Shown here in pieces: positions 16,478-25,178 of a DNA stretch of 58,982 nucleotides. The notes under the pieces are model-generated. The model worked only from the letters and a program-made list of their open reading frames with translations. It had not been told where the DNA came from and searched no databases. The position numbers and the translations under genes were made by a program. Where the stretch lies: contig CAMWXE010000027.1 in NCBI GenBank assembly GCA_947178145.1, positions 1 to 58,982 of the forward strand, in the 5' to 3' direction. How positions within the stretch are numbered: the stretch's first letter is position 1; the number at the start of each line of letters is the position of its first letter. Source of the DNA: an uncultured Lachnospiraceae bacterium (lineage in GTDB: Bacteria > Bacillota > Clostridia > Lachnospirales > Lachnospiraceae).

Positions 16478-17884
16478 GTGGATAGGAAAAAAGACAATCT
16501 CTGGCTCAGCTATACAAAGGAGGACAGGAAAAAGGTAGACGAAGTCTGCGGACGATACAAAAAATGTCTTGACAAGGGAAAGACGGAGCGCGAGTGTGTG
16601 GCGCTTGCCGTGGAGATGGCGGAGGAAAGAGGCTACAGGGAGCTGTACAGTGTGGTGAAAAAAGGTGAGCCTGTCAAGGCGGGCGACAAACTCTATGCAG
16701 TGCAGATGGATAAGAGCGCTGTGTTCTTTCAGCTTGGAAGGAAATCATTGTCCGAGGGAATGAATATTCTTGGAGCGCATATCGATTCGCCGAGAATTGA
16801 CATCAAGCAGAATCCGTTGTATGAGAAGGACGGGTTTGCATATTTTGACACACATTATTATGGTGGTATCAAGAAATACCAGTGGACCACAATTCCCATG
16901 GCAATCCATGGCGTGATTGCAAAGAAGGACGGCACTGTTGTCAGGGTCTGCATCGGTGAGAGCGACGATGATCCTGTATTTGTTATCACTGATCTGCTGG
17001 TGCATCTGGCAGGAGAGCAGATGACGAAGAAAGCGGCAGAGGTCGTCACGGGCGAGAATCTTGATCTTCTGATAGGGAACTGTCCGATTGAACAGAGCAA
17101 AGCACTGGAAAAAGAGGAAAAAGAAGCGGTAAAGGAGAATGTTCTCAGGATTCTTGCAGATATGTACGATATTGAGGAGGAAGACCTGCTCTCTGCCGAG
17201 CTGGAGATTGTTCCGGCAGGAAAAGCGAGGGATCTGGGCTGTGACAGGAGCATGATTCTCGGGTATGGGCATGACGACAGGGTTTGTGCCTTTACTTCGG
17301 TCTTTGCGCTGTTGGATATGGCGGATGAGGTCACGGATACGACGCTCTGCTGTCTGCTTGTCGACAAGGAGGAGATTGGAAATGTGGGAGCTACCGGGAT
17401 GGCATCACACTTTTTTGAAAATACAGTGGCAGAGCTTGTTGCACTGACAGAGAGGGATTCCCAGATTCTTGTGCGCCGCGCCCTGGCAAACTCCAGGATG
17501 CTTTCCTCCGATGTCAGTGCAGGATACGATCCGCTGTACGCCAGCGCTTTTGAGAAAAATAATTCCGCGTTTCTGGCGAGGGGACTTGCGTTTAACAAAT
17601 ATACCGGTTCGCGGGGAAAGAGAGGCGCGAGTGATGCCAACGCGGAGTATGTGGCACAGATCAGGAAAATCATGGATGATGCCGGTGTGATGTATCAGTT
17701 CTCGGAGCTGGGAAAAGTCGATGTGGGCGGCGGCGGAACGATAGCGCACATCATGGCAGAGTACGGGATGAACGTGATTGACAGCGGCGTGTCTGTGATG
17801 AACATGCACGCGCCATATGAGGTGGTCAGCAAGGCGGATGTGTACGAGGCCGTGCGCGGCTACACGGCATTTTTGAGGGCATAG
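16478..17884 (+). CDS. M18-family aminopeptidase
   Basis: Start placed at GTG 16478, nine bases after GGAAAGGA; this gives 468 residues beginning MDRKKDNLWLSY, the usual family N-terminus, whereas the in-frame ATG 16421 has no ribosome site. Zinc and catalytic motifs of M18 are present: GAHIDSPRID (~90), YYGGIKKYQW, GYGHDDRVCAF (~265), LLVDKEEIGNVGATG (~295) and the closing SVMNMHAPYE. The enzyme is a cytoplasmic di-zinc metalloaminopeptidase that removes N-terminal, often acidic, residues from peptides. The 3' end of the gene appears to have seeded the tandem repeat downstream. Confidence 0.93.
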   Translation: MDRKKDNLWLSYTKEDRKKVDEVCGRYKKCLDKGKTERECVALAVEMAEERGYRELYSVVKKGEPVKAGDKLYAVQMDKSAVFFQLGRKSLSEGMNILGAHIDSPRIDIKQNPLYEKDGFAYFDTHYYGGIKKYQWTTIPMAIHGVIAKKDGTVVRVCIGESDDDPVFVITDLLVHLAGEQMTKKAAEVVTGENLDLLIGNCPIEQSKALEKEEKEAVKENVLRILADMYDIEEEDLLSAELEIVPAGKARDLGCDRSMILGYGHDDRVCAFTSVFALLDMADEVTDTTLCCLLVDKEEIGNVGATGMASHFFENTVAELVALTERDSQILVRRALANSRMLSSDVSAGYDPLYASAFEKNNSAFLARGLAFNKYTGSRGKRGASDANAEYVAQIRKIMDDAGVMYQFSELGKVDVGGGGTIAHIMAEYGMNVIDSGVSVMNMHAPYEVVSKADVYEAVRGYTAFLRA

Positions 17885-17890
17885 CAGCGT

Positions 17891-18020
17891 GATTGCGCAG
17901 TATTTTTGAGGGCAGGGCAGTATGCGATTGCGCGGTATTTTGAAGGTATGTCGGCGTGATTATGCAGTATTTTGAGGGTATGACAGAGAGATTGCGCAGT
18001 GTTTTGAGGGTATGGCAGTG
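17891..18020 (+). repeat. Four imperfect tandem repeats (32-35 bp) after the aminopeptidase gene
   Basis: Units start at 17891, 17926, 17958 and 17990 with consensus GATTGCGCAGTATTTTGAGG followed by GTATGnCAG. The last codons of the M18 gene (TTTTTGAGGGCA at 17870-17881) match the core, so the array looks like repeated duplication of the gene end. Spacing is 35, 32, 32 bases. No unique spacers are present. Confidence 0.8.
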
Positions 18021-18046
18021 CAGTATAGTATAGAGGAGAAATTCAT

Positions 18047-18587
18047 ATGGAATTGCGCGATCCGAGGAAACAGGAAGTGATCTACGGGGTGGCATACGAT
18101 ATGCCGCCATCGCCAGGCCGGAAGCATGCATTACGGCAATATTTTCAACAAGCTCAAGAACAGCTTTAAGGGCAGCAGATGCGAGATTTTTATGGAACAG
18201 CTGGACTTTTATTTCCGCTATCAGGAGGACAGGAACGATTACATCATACCAGATATTGCCATTGTCTGTGACTGGGGGAAGAATGAAAAGCGCTATCATG
18301 GCACACCGCGTTTTGTAGTGGAGACATTGAGTCCCTCGACAGGGCACAGGGATAAGACAACAAAAAAGGAAATCTATCAGAAATGCGGTGTGGAGGAGTA
18401 CTGGCTTGTGGATCCGTATGGATGCAGTCTGGAGATCTATTATCTGAAAAACGGTGTCTATGTGCTGGAACAGTACTACATTTATGATGACGACAAGGAG
18501 GAGGAAACCTACAACGCAGACACCAGAATAAACCTCCGCTGTTTTCCACATGTGGAGATTATGCTGTCAGAGACATTTGAACTGTAG
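18047..18587 (+). pseudogene. Uma2-family (PD-(D/E)XK nuclease-like) gene with frameshift
   Basis: ATG 18047 follows AGAGGAGAA and opens MELRDPRKQEVIYGVAYDM up to PGRKH. The frame then stops at TAA 18167, but from about 18119 the Uma2 sequence continues in another frame (MHYGNIFNKLKNSF, then EQLDFYFRYQ...IPDIAIVCD...PRFVVETLSPSTGHRD...YWLVDP) to TAG 18587. Asp in PDIAIVCD and Glu in VVETLSPS are the family's nuclease-type acidic residues. A one-base change near 18119 therefore splits the gene. It may be a true pseudogene, a sequencing error or a frameshifted translation product. Uma2 proteins are abundant in this lineage but their role is uncertain. Confidence 0.75.
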
Positions 18588-18674
18588 CGTGTAAAATTTG
18601 AGACGTATCAGTTTCTTATGACAGGAAGTTAGATACAGGCATTTTTAAGGGCATCGGTTTATGGATGATGCGGG

Positions 18675-18700
18675 CAGGGGGAAAGCGTCCCCCTGTTTTT
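18675..18700 (+). terminator. Strong terminator after the Uma2 gene
   Basis: CAGGGGGA (18675-18682) pairs perfectly with TCCCCCTG (18688-18695) around a five-base loop, followed by five T. Confidence 0.88.
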
Positions 18701-18727
18701 GCGTCTTTGTCTAAATAATATCAATGG

Positions 18728-18774
18728 TTGTCAAATCACACAAGTCAGTGTACAATAGCATGTAAGGGCTTACA
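18728..18774 (+). promoter_or_regulatory. Promoter plus cre-like palindrome of the hydrogenase operon
   Basis: TTGTCA (18728-18733), 17-base spacer, TACAAT (18751-18756). Over the expected start point lies TGTAAGGGCTTACA (18761-18774), of the form TGTAA-N4-TTACA, matching the flexible CcpA site type described in clostridia. A further pair CTTAC (18781-18785) / GTAAG (18792-18796) follows. The same 14-mer recurs at 36295. The 130-base leader beyond contains GGGACTGTT (18831-18839) and AACAGTTCCC (18873-18882), which can form a long-range stem. Carbon-source control is inference. Confidence 0.6.
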
Positions 18775-18907
18775 CAGTTTCTTACATAGCGGTAAGTTCT
18801 GTGTGAACGGTGTACAGTGATAGAGTATAAGGGACTGTTAGGAACTTTATATATAGTGCACAGGATTTTCGGAACAGTTCCCTGGCTACAAAACGAGGAG
18901 GTAATCA

Positions 18908-20740
18908 ATGAGCAGACTTGAAATTCCCATACCAGATAGAGCGCAGGTCGTCGTGGAGCAGCTTTATAAGGATTTGGAGAGAAGAATTGAGGCAAGCCCG
19001 TTAGGACTTTGCCCCATAGACATGTCAAAGGCATTTCTGGAGCTGTGCCATGCGCAGACATGTGGAAAATGCGTACCCTGCCGCGTCGGATTAAGGCAGC
19101 TTAAGAAAATGATATCAGATGTTTTGAACGGAAGGGCGACACTGGAGACCTTAGATGAGATGAAGGAGACAGCGCTCAGCATCATGGAGTCCGCTGACTG
19201 CGCCATCGGCTATGAGGCAGCAAACATGGTATACAAGGGACTCATTGGCTTTCATGATGAATATGTCGCGCATGTCGAGCTTGGACGCTGCAACTGCCAT
19301 TACCAGCAGCCAGTTCCCTGTGTGTCCCTGTGTCCCGCCGGAGTGGATATTCCCGGTTACATAGCGCTTGTCCATGAGGGCAGATACAAAGATGCAATTC
19401 GGTTGATCCGAAAGGACAATCCATTCCCGACAACCTGCGGATTTATCTGCGAGCACCCCTGCGAGGCGAGATGCCGCAGAAACATGATAGACGATGCCAT
19501 CAATATCAGGGGGCTGAAGCGCATGGCGGCAGACTTTGCCGGAAAGGTTGAACCGCCTGTGTGTCAGCCGTCCACCGGAAAAAAGGTGGCAATCGTGGGC
19601 GGGGGACCAGGCGGTTTGAGCACCGCGTACTATCTGCAGCTGATGGGGCATCAGGTTGTGGTGTATGAGATGCTCCCAGAGCTGGGCGGCATGCTCCGCT
19701 ATGGCATTCCGAATTACAGACTGCCAAAGGACAGGCTTGATGACGATATCAACGCCATATTGGAGACGGGCGTGCAGGTGAAGCATGGGCTTCGAATCGG
19801 CATTGACATCACAATCAATGAGCTGCGCGAGCAGTACGACGCGGTGCTCATTACAATCGGTGCCAGCACAGACAAAAAGCTCGGTGTCGAGGGCGAGGAT
19901 GCGGATGGCGTGATCTCTGCAGTACAGTTTTTGCGCGATGTGGGAAAGGGAAATGCGATCGACCTCAAAGGACAGGAGGTCTGTGTGGTCGGCGGCGGAA
20001 ATGTGTCGATGGACGCAGTGCGCACGGCAGTGCGGCTCGGTGCAAAGAAAGTGACCATCGTATACCGCAGGCGCATTGCCGACATGACGGCGCTTAGCGA
20101 CGAGATTGAGGGAGCGATTGCGGAGGGCGTGGAAGTGGCGACACTCAAAGCGCCTGTGCGGATTGAGACAGACAACGATTACAGCGCGAGAGGTCTGTGG
20201 GTGAGGCCGCAGATGATCAGCACGATTAAGAACGGACGTGCTAGTGTGCGGGATACCGGTGAGGCGGATATTTTGATTCCATGTACGACAGTGATTGTGG
20301 CAATCGGGCAGGATATCGAGTCACAGCATTTTGCGGATGCGGGCGTTCCGGTGAACAGGGGCGTGATTCAGACAGGGCGGCACGGCGGTTTTGACCTGCT
20401 TCCGGGCGTGTTTGCGGGCGGAGACTGCGCGACGGGACCGGCGACGGTGATCAAGGCGATCGGTGCGGCGAAGGTGGTCGCGGCAAATATTGACGAGTAC
20501 TTAGGGTTCCACCATGTGATACAGAGCGATGTGGATGTGCCGCTGCCCAATATGTCGGACAGAAATCCCTGCGGCCGCGTCAACATGACAGAGCGTGAAG
20601 CGTGTCAGAGAGTATGTGATTTTGACGGTGTGGAACTTCCGATGTCGGAAGCGGAGTGCCAGCAGGAGGCTTCCAGGTGCCTTCGCTGTGACCATTTCGG
20701 ATATGGAATATTCAAAGGAGGACGAAAGACAGTATGGTAA
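18908..20740 (+). CDS. GltD-like NAD(P)H oxidoreductase with NuoF-type Fe-S domain, partner of the hydrogenase
   Basis: Cytoplasmic flavoprotein of 610 residues. Residues 45-110 match the C-terminal 4Fe-4S domain of NuoF (C52-x2-C55-x2-C58 and C98). Then comes the GltD part: a Cys-rich Fer4_20 domain (~130-200, CVSLCPAGVDIPGY and CEHPCEARCRR), the FAD fold VAIVGGGPGGLSTAYYL (~222-240), and the NAD(P) fold VCVVGGGNVSMDAVRTA (~360). The NuoF FMN/NADH domain itself is missing. GAGGAGG precedes the ATG. It overlaps the hydrogenase gene by seven bases. It would pass electrons between NAD(P)H and the hydrogenase. This matches the glutamate synthase-linked [FeFe] hydrogenase arrangement (group A2 in current schemes). 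Confidence 0.88.
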   Translation: MSRLEIPIPDRAQVVVEQLYKDLERRIEASPLGLCPIDMSKAFLELCHAQTCGKCVPCRVGLRQLKKMISDVLNGRATLETLDEMKETALSIMESADCAIGYEAANMVYKGLIGFHDEYVAHVELGRCNCHYQQPVPCVSLCPAGVDIPGYIALVHEGRYKDAIRLIRKDNPFPTTCGFICEHPCEARCRRNMIDDAINIRGLKRMAADFAGKVEPPVCQPSTGKKVAIVGGGPGGLSTAYYLQLMGHQVVVYEMLPELGGMLRYGIPNYRLPKDRLDDDINAILETGVQVKHGLRIGIDITINELREQYDAVLITIGASTDKKLGVEGEDADGVISAVQFLRDVGKGNAIDLKGQEVCVVGGGNVSMDAVRTAVRLGAKKVTIVYRRRIADMTALSDEIEGAIAEGVEVATLKAPVRIETDNDYSARGLWVRPQMISTIKNGRASVRDTGEADILIPCTTVIVAIGQDIESQHFADAGVPVNRGVIQTGRHGGFDLLPGVFAGGDCATGPATVIKAIGAAKVVAANIDEYLGFHHVIQSDVDVPLPNMSDRNPCGRVNMTEREACQRVCDFDGVELPMSEAECQQEASRCLRCDHFGYGIFKGGRKTVW

Positions 20741-22479
20741 AGCTTAAAATTGATCAGAAAGCAATTGAAGTACCGGACGGAAGCACCATTATGGATGCGG
20801 CAAATATCGCCGGAATTCCCATTCCGAAGCTGTGCTTTCTAAAGGATATCAATGAAATCGGTGCCTGTCGTGTGTGTGTTGTGGAGATTGAGGGCAAGGA
20901 CAAGCTTGTCACTTCCTGCAACAACCAGGCGGAGGAGGGCATGATCATTTATACCAACAGCCCCAAAGTCCGCAGAAACCGCAAAAAGACCGTGGAGATG
21001 ATCCTCTCGCAGCACAACAGCAACTGTGTGACCTGCGCCAGAAACAGGAATTGTTCGCTGCAGACGATAACAAGAAACCTGAATATTCTCGATGTCCCAT
21101 ATGAGAAGGAACTGACACCGCTTTCGTGGAACAGGAATTTTCCGCTGATACGCGACAATGACAAGTGTATCAAGTGTATGCGCTGTATTTCTGTCTGCGA
21201 CAAGGTGCAGGGAGTCAATGTATGGGATGTGGAAGGAACAGGTTCGCGCACGGGTGTGTATGTGTCGGGAAACAGGAAAATCGAGGAGTCCGACTGTGCC
21301 CTGTGCGGACAATGCATTACGCACTGTCCGGTCGGTGCACTCCGGGAGCGCGACGACACAGAGAAGGCATGGTGGGCGATTGAAAACAGGAAAAAAGTTA
21401 CCGCCGTGCAGGTAGCGCCCGCAGTCCGCGCCGCGTGGGGAGAAGTGTTCGGGCTTTCCGGCGAGGAAGCCACGATGGGGAAAATTGCCGACGCACTGAA
21501 GAAAATCGGTTTTGACTATGTGTTTGATACTGTATTTTCCGCGGATCTCACGATTATGGAAGAGGGCAATGAGTTTGTGGAGCGCTTCCAGAAAGGCGAC
21601 ACAAAGCAGATGCCGATGTTTACATCGTGCTGTCCGGGCTGGGTGCGTTTTGTGAAATCGCAGTATCCGCATCTGGTGTCAAGATTATCGACTGCAAAGT
21701 CGCCCCAACAGATGTTCGGTGCAGTGATGAAGACTTATTTTGCAAAGAAAATCGGCGTTGCGCCCGAGGATATGGTCACGGTGTCCATCATGCCTTGTGT
21801 TGCGAAAAAGGGTGAGTGCAATATGGAGCTTTTTTATGAGGAGTACGCAGGGCATGATGTGGACGTGGTGCTCACGACGAGGGAGCTGACGCGCATGATC
21901 CGCATGGCACATATCGATCCGCACACGCTCGAGGACATTCCGTGTGACGATCCCATGGCGGACGGGACAGGCGCCGGCGTGATTTTCGGAACGACAGGCG
22001 GCGTCATGGAGGCGGCGCTGCGCTCGGCGTACTATCTGATTACAGGTGAGAACCCGGACGCAGATGCGTTCCGGGAAGTCAGGAGCACGAGGGAACAGCC
22101 CAGATGGAAGGAAGCAGAGTTCCATATCAATGACATTACAGTCAGAACTGCCGTTGTCAATGGTCTTGCCAACACGAGAGAGCTGATCGAAGCTCTCGGG
22201 CGCGGCGAAGTCCACTATGATTTAGTGGAGGTCATGGCGTGTCCGGGGGGCTGTGTCGGCGGCGGCGGACAGCCAATCAGGGATGGCTGTGAGCTTGCGA
22301 CAGAGCGAAGCAGAAACCTGAGAAGTCTGGACGAGACAGCGCCGGTCAGATTTTCCCATGAGAACAGGGCAGTGCTGAAGCTCTATGACGAGTTCATGGA
22401 GAAACCGCTGTCCCACAAGGCGCACATGCTGCTGCATACAGATCATCAGGCATGGGAAATGCCGGCTTTCAAGAGATAG
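20734..22479 (+). CDS. hydA: [FeFe] hydrogenase, catalytic subunit
   Basis: Enzyme of 581 residues that interconverts protons and H2. Modules in order: N-terminal 2Fe-2S ferredoxin (C34, C45, C48, then C62), His-ligated cluster HNSNCVTCARNRNC (~94-107), two 4Fe-4S clusters (CIKCMRCISVC and CALCGQCITHC), then the H-cluster domain. The signatures are TSCCPGW at 297-303, MPCVAKKGE at 353-361 and ACPGGC at 502-507, so the ligands Cys300, Cys355, Cys503 and Cys507 and the proton-transfer Cys299 are all present. Size and layout equal the clostridial CpI type. No maturase genes (hydE, hydF, hydG) are in the window. Coupled translation with the GltD-like gene suggests a two-subunit complex. Confidence 0.95.
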   Translation: MVKLKIDQKAIEVPDGSTIMDAANIAGIPIPKLCFLKDINEIGACRVCVVEIEGKDKLVTSCNNQAEEGMIIYTNSPKVRRNRKKTVEMILSQHNSNCVTCARNRNCSLQTITRNLNILDVPYEKELTPLSWNRNFPLIRDNDKCIKCMRCISVCDKVQGVNVWDVEGTGSRTGVYVSGNRKIEESDCALCGQCITHCPVGALRERDDTEKAWWAIENRKKVTAVQVAPAVRAAWGEVFGLSGEEATMGKIADALKKIGFDYVFDTVFSADLTIMEEGNEFVERFQKGDTKQMPMFTSCCPGWVRFVKSQYPHLVSRLSTAKSPQQMFGAVMKTYFAKKIGVAPEDMVTVSIMPCVAKKGECNMELFYEEYAGHDVDVVLTTRELTRMIRMAHIDPHTLEDIPCDDPMADGTGAGVIFGTTGGVMEAALRSAYYLITGENPDADAFREVRSTREQPRWKEAEFHINDITVRTAVVNGLANTRELIEALGRGEVHYDLVEVMACPGGCVGGGGQPIRDGCELATERSRNLRSLDETAPVRFSHENRAVLKLYDEFMEKPLSHKAHMLLHTDHQAWEMPAFKR

Positions 22480-22495
22480 ATAAAAATGAAGATAA

Positions 22496-22533
22496 TAAAA
22501 ACAGTCTCGTATAATAAGTGAGGCTGTTTTTAT
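22496..22533 (+). terminator. Terminator between convergent hydrogenase and zinc-ribbon genes
   Basis: AAAAACAG-T-CTC (22497-22508) pairs with GAG-G-CTGTTTTT (22520-22531) around 11 bases. The T-rich tail on one strand and A-rich start on the other let it serve both convergent genes. Confidence 0.75.
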
Positions 22534-22542
22534 ATTGAAATA

Positions 22543-22977
22543 TTATTCCGCAGAGTCATCCTGATAATAGACAATATCACCAGGGCGTATAACAATATTC
22601 TCTACCGCTGGCCGGGGACCTGGGTCCGGGACGGCTGTGCCGCACTCCGGGCAGAAGGCGAAATCCAGAGAGACCTCTGTTCCGCAGTGCGGACAGCGCT
22701 TCGCACCCTTTACCAGAATGATGTCTGTCTTTAAGCGCTCAATTTCTCCATATGCATTTGACACAGCGGTGTACTTTTCTTCCAGTTCTGAATCCGGAAA
22801 GGATTCCCGTTTTTCATATACCTTTTTTCCGATTTCAAGACACAGTCTGTCGATGATATCTTCCTGTGCGTGGATCTGATTGTGGAGACTGGATACTTCT
22901 GTCATCTCTCTCGCCTTTTTGACAGCGCTTTTACTTTTGTCGGAAATCGATGTGCCTACCTTATTGAGAAAACTCAT
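22543..22977 (-). CDS. Zinc-ribbon protein with helical N-terminal half
   Basis: Start at MSFLNKVG (22977), nine bases after AAGGAGGA on the minus strand; 144 residues. Residues 1-85 are charged and helical, probably coiled coil (AREMTEVSSLHNQIHAQEDI...). Residues ~92-115 form a zinc ribbon with two CxxC knuckles, CPHCG and CPECG. The tail (residues 118-144) is Pro-rich then acidic. Such YgiM/phage-shock-like small proteins are common in Lachnospiraceae but have no defined role. It stands alone and faces the hydrogenase operon. Confidence 0.75.
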   Translation of the reverse strand: MSFLNKVGTSISDKSKSAVKKAREMTEVSSLHNQIHAQEDIIDRLCLEIGKKVYEKRESFPDSELEEKYTAVSNAYGEIERLKTDIILVKGAKRCPHCGTEVSLDFAFCPECGTAVPDPGPRPAVENIVIRPGDIVYYQDDSAE

Positions 22978-23129
22978 GAAAATCCTCCTTTTTAGCAACG
23001 AAATAATATTCAAAGGCTTTGAAAAAGTGTATAATAGACGAAATGGGAAGCTGCAGTTTATGTATAATACAATGTATATGCGGTTCCCAGTATCATATAT
23101 GATTGATGGCAGAGGAGGAGACAGCTAAA

Positions 23130-24311
23130 ATGTCGGTAAAAATTTTTGCGATGACACACAAGCGGTTTGAAGTGCCCGATGACCCAATGTATATACCGCT
23201 TCACGTCGGACATAAAAATGCAAAGGAGGACTTTGGATACATAGGAGATGACACGGGGGACAATATATCAGAGTGGAACTGCTATTATGCAGAACTTTCC
23301 GGTGTCTACTGGGTGTGGAAAAATTATTTTGATGCGGATTATGTGGGAGTCTGCCATTATCGCCGGTTTCTCACAGGCGAGGAGGGGTATGTATTCCAGG
23401 AGGCAGAGTACGAACGGATTCTGGAAGAATATGACATTATCACGACAAAGCAGCTTGAGCTTCCAGGATCATACAGAAACGGATTCAGTGCGCACCACAA
23501 GGTCAGCACACTGGACGAGACAGGGCGTATCATCGCAGAACGTTTTCCGGAATATTACGACACATTTGTCCGTCTGGTACATCAGAATAAAACGTATTTT
23601 GGCAATATCATGGTGGCGCGGAAACAACTGTATGACGCGTACTGTGAGTGGCTTTTCACAATCTTCTTTGAGCTGCAGAAGCGCATCGACCTGACTTTTG
23701 AGGACGACTATCACAAGCGCGTGTTTGGATTTATCTCTGAGTTCCTGCTGTATGTGTGGGTGACGGCAAATGGCTGCAAAGCGTTTGAGTGCAGGGTTGC
23801 GATAATCGGAGAGAAGAAGGAGACTGGGGAAGTCACAGCTAAGATGGCAGAGTTTTTCAGGAAAAAGGATGCAGCCGGGGCGAAAGCGTATTTTGAAACG
23901 GTCCTGAAACAAAGACCTGATATTCTGATGGAGGCGTCCGACATCAACGGCGAGTGCAAGCTCTGCCTGCAGGCAGTGTCAACGGCAAATCTGGAGCTGG
24001 CAGAATATGGGCGCTGTTTTCTGGATGCTATCAATAACTACACGGATATCATAGATTACTTCAGGGGATTGAACAGCTTTGCGGCAAGAGCCGTCAGGGA
24101 GGTGGCAACGGCGGACGAGCTGCGGCGCCGGACGGCAAAAACAGAGTATGTCAGAACGATGGAGGAGAAGAGCTGTAAGGAGGCAAACGGAGGTATGCCG
24201 CCATGGACATCGGACATTGCACTCAGGGCTGCAGTCCGCCTGTATGCACACTGTCAGGAAATTGCGGAAAGGGCATATTTGCGTTGTAAAAAAATATGTG
24301 ATGACTTCTAA
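23130..24311 (+). CDS. DUF4422 family protein, probable glycosyltransferase
   Basis: Start at ATG 23130 after GAGGAGGAG; 393 residues, no signal peptide. The N-terminal ~225 residues have the DUF4422 pattern: KIFAMTHKRFEVP at the start, DNISEWNCYYAELSGVYWVWKN, and VGVCHYRRF near residue 77, followed by FGNIMVARKQLYDAYCEWLF. DUF4422 proteins occur in capsule and surface polysaccharide loci and are taken as sugar transferases. The C-terminal ~165 residues are helical and unassigned. No other polysaccharide genes adjoin it, so the acceptor is unknown. Confidence 0.8.
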   Translation: MSVKIFAMTHKRFEVPDDPMYIPLHVGHKNAKEDFGYIGDDTGDNISEWNCYYAELSGVYWVWKNYFDADYVGVCHYRRFLTGEEGYVFQEAEYERILEEYDIITTKQLELPGSYRNGFSAHHKVSTLDETGRIIAERFPEYYDTFVRLVHQNKTYFGNIMVARKQLYDAYCEWLFTIFFELQKRIDLTFEDDYHKRVFGFISEFLLYVWVTANGCKAFECRVAIIGEKKETGEVTAKMAEFFRKKDAAGAKAYFETVLKQRPDILMEASDINGECKLCLQAVSTANLELAEYGRCFLDAINNYTDIIDYFRGLNSFAARAVREVATADELRRRTAKTEYVRTMEEKSCKEANGGMPPWTSDIALRAAVRLYAHCQEIAERAYLRCKKICDDF

Positions 24312-24372
24312 ACATTCTGGAATTATACTGCGCCGGTATTTGTGTCAAAGCCGGAAATGTAAAAATTAGCAC

Positions 24373-24401
24373 TTGTAATAAAATTTGATTTAGCATAAAA
24401 T
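24373..24401 (+). promoter_or_regulatory. Promoter of the comEA-comEC operon
   Basis: TTGTAA (24373-24378), 17-base spacer, TAAAAT (24396-24401), 50 bases before comEA. Genes from 24451 to 31829 have no larger gap than 52 bases, so this may be the main promoter of all seven. Confidence 0.6.
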
Positions 24402-24450
24402 AATTAGTGGGTATGCATAGAGGGGCTCTGAGAAGGAGTATGTGATATCC

Positions 24451-25149
24451 ATGATAAAAAAAGACAATAAAACGAATAAAAAGTTCATATTTCGTGAAAA
24501 ATATGTGTGTATGTTGTGTGTGATTGCGTTTGCCCTGCTCTGTGGATGTGCATCAGAGCGCGACGAGGTGATGATGACGCTAATCAACAATGAGGAAGCG
24601 GCAATACCCGCGTCAGACAGTGAGAATGTGACAGAAGTGCCGCTTGTTGACGAGATGACAGAGGCAGAGGCAGAAGTTGAAGAGGAATCACAGCAAGTAT
24701 ATATTTATGTATGTGGGGCAGTGCAGCTTCCGGGAGTATATCGATTGAAGCAAGGGAGTCGCTTGTATGAGGCGGTGGAGTTGGCAGGCGGACTGACCGG
24801 TGACGCCGATGAAAATTGCCTCAATATGGCAAGGGAGATCACAGACGGAGAGCAGGTCGTGATTCTGACGCAGGAGGAAGCTTTTGCACGAAAAGAGGCA
24901 GGGACATACACATATCCGGGAGAAAGTGCCATGCAGGAGACAGCAGCAAAGGTTTCTGGTCTTGTCAATATTAATACAGCTACCCTTGCAGAATTGACAA
25001 GTGTGTCAGGTATTGGAGAGAGCAGGGCTCAGGCAATTATTGATTACAGGGAGCAACACGGCAGTTTTGGCAGCATTGAGGATATCAAAAAGGTGGATGG
25101 CATTAAGGACGGGCTTTTTTCAAAGATAAAGGATAAAATAACGATATAA
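24451..25149 (+). CDS. comEA: ComEA-like DNA-binding lipoprotein
   Basis: ATG 24451 lies 12 bases after AGAAGGAG; an in-frame GTG at 24442 is too close to it. The product has 232 residues. A signal segment ends in LLCGC, a lipobox, so the protein is membrane-anchored outside. An acidic linker follows, then an SLBB/soluble-ligand-binding domain (VYIYVCGAVQLPGVYRL, ~87-150) and a C-terminal double helix-hairpin-helix domain (VNINTATLAELTSVSGIGESRAQAIIDYRE) that binds double-stranded DNA. ComEA captures DNA and hands it to ComEC, encoded four genes on. Typical ComEA has a transmembrane anchor, so lipidation is a small variation. Confidence 0.9.
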   Translation: MIKKDNKTNKKFIFREKYVCMLCVIAFALLCGCASERDEVMMTLINNEEAAIPASDSENVTEVPLVDEMTEAEAEVEEESQQVYIYVCGAVQLPGVYRLKQGSRLYEAVELAGGLTGDADENCLNMAREITDGEQVVILTQEEAFARKEAGTYTYPGESAMQETAAKVSGLVNINTATLAELTSVSGIGESRAQAIIDYREQHGSFGSIEDIKKVDGIKDGLFSKIKDKITI

Positions 25150-25178
25150 AATAAAGATTGAGTTGGGAGATTGTAGCA

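Noticed and set aside
17891-18020. Tandem repeats as a CRISPR array
   Set aside because: Units follow each other without unique spacers, vary in sequence and resemble the end of the preceding gene; no cas genes are near.
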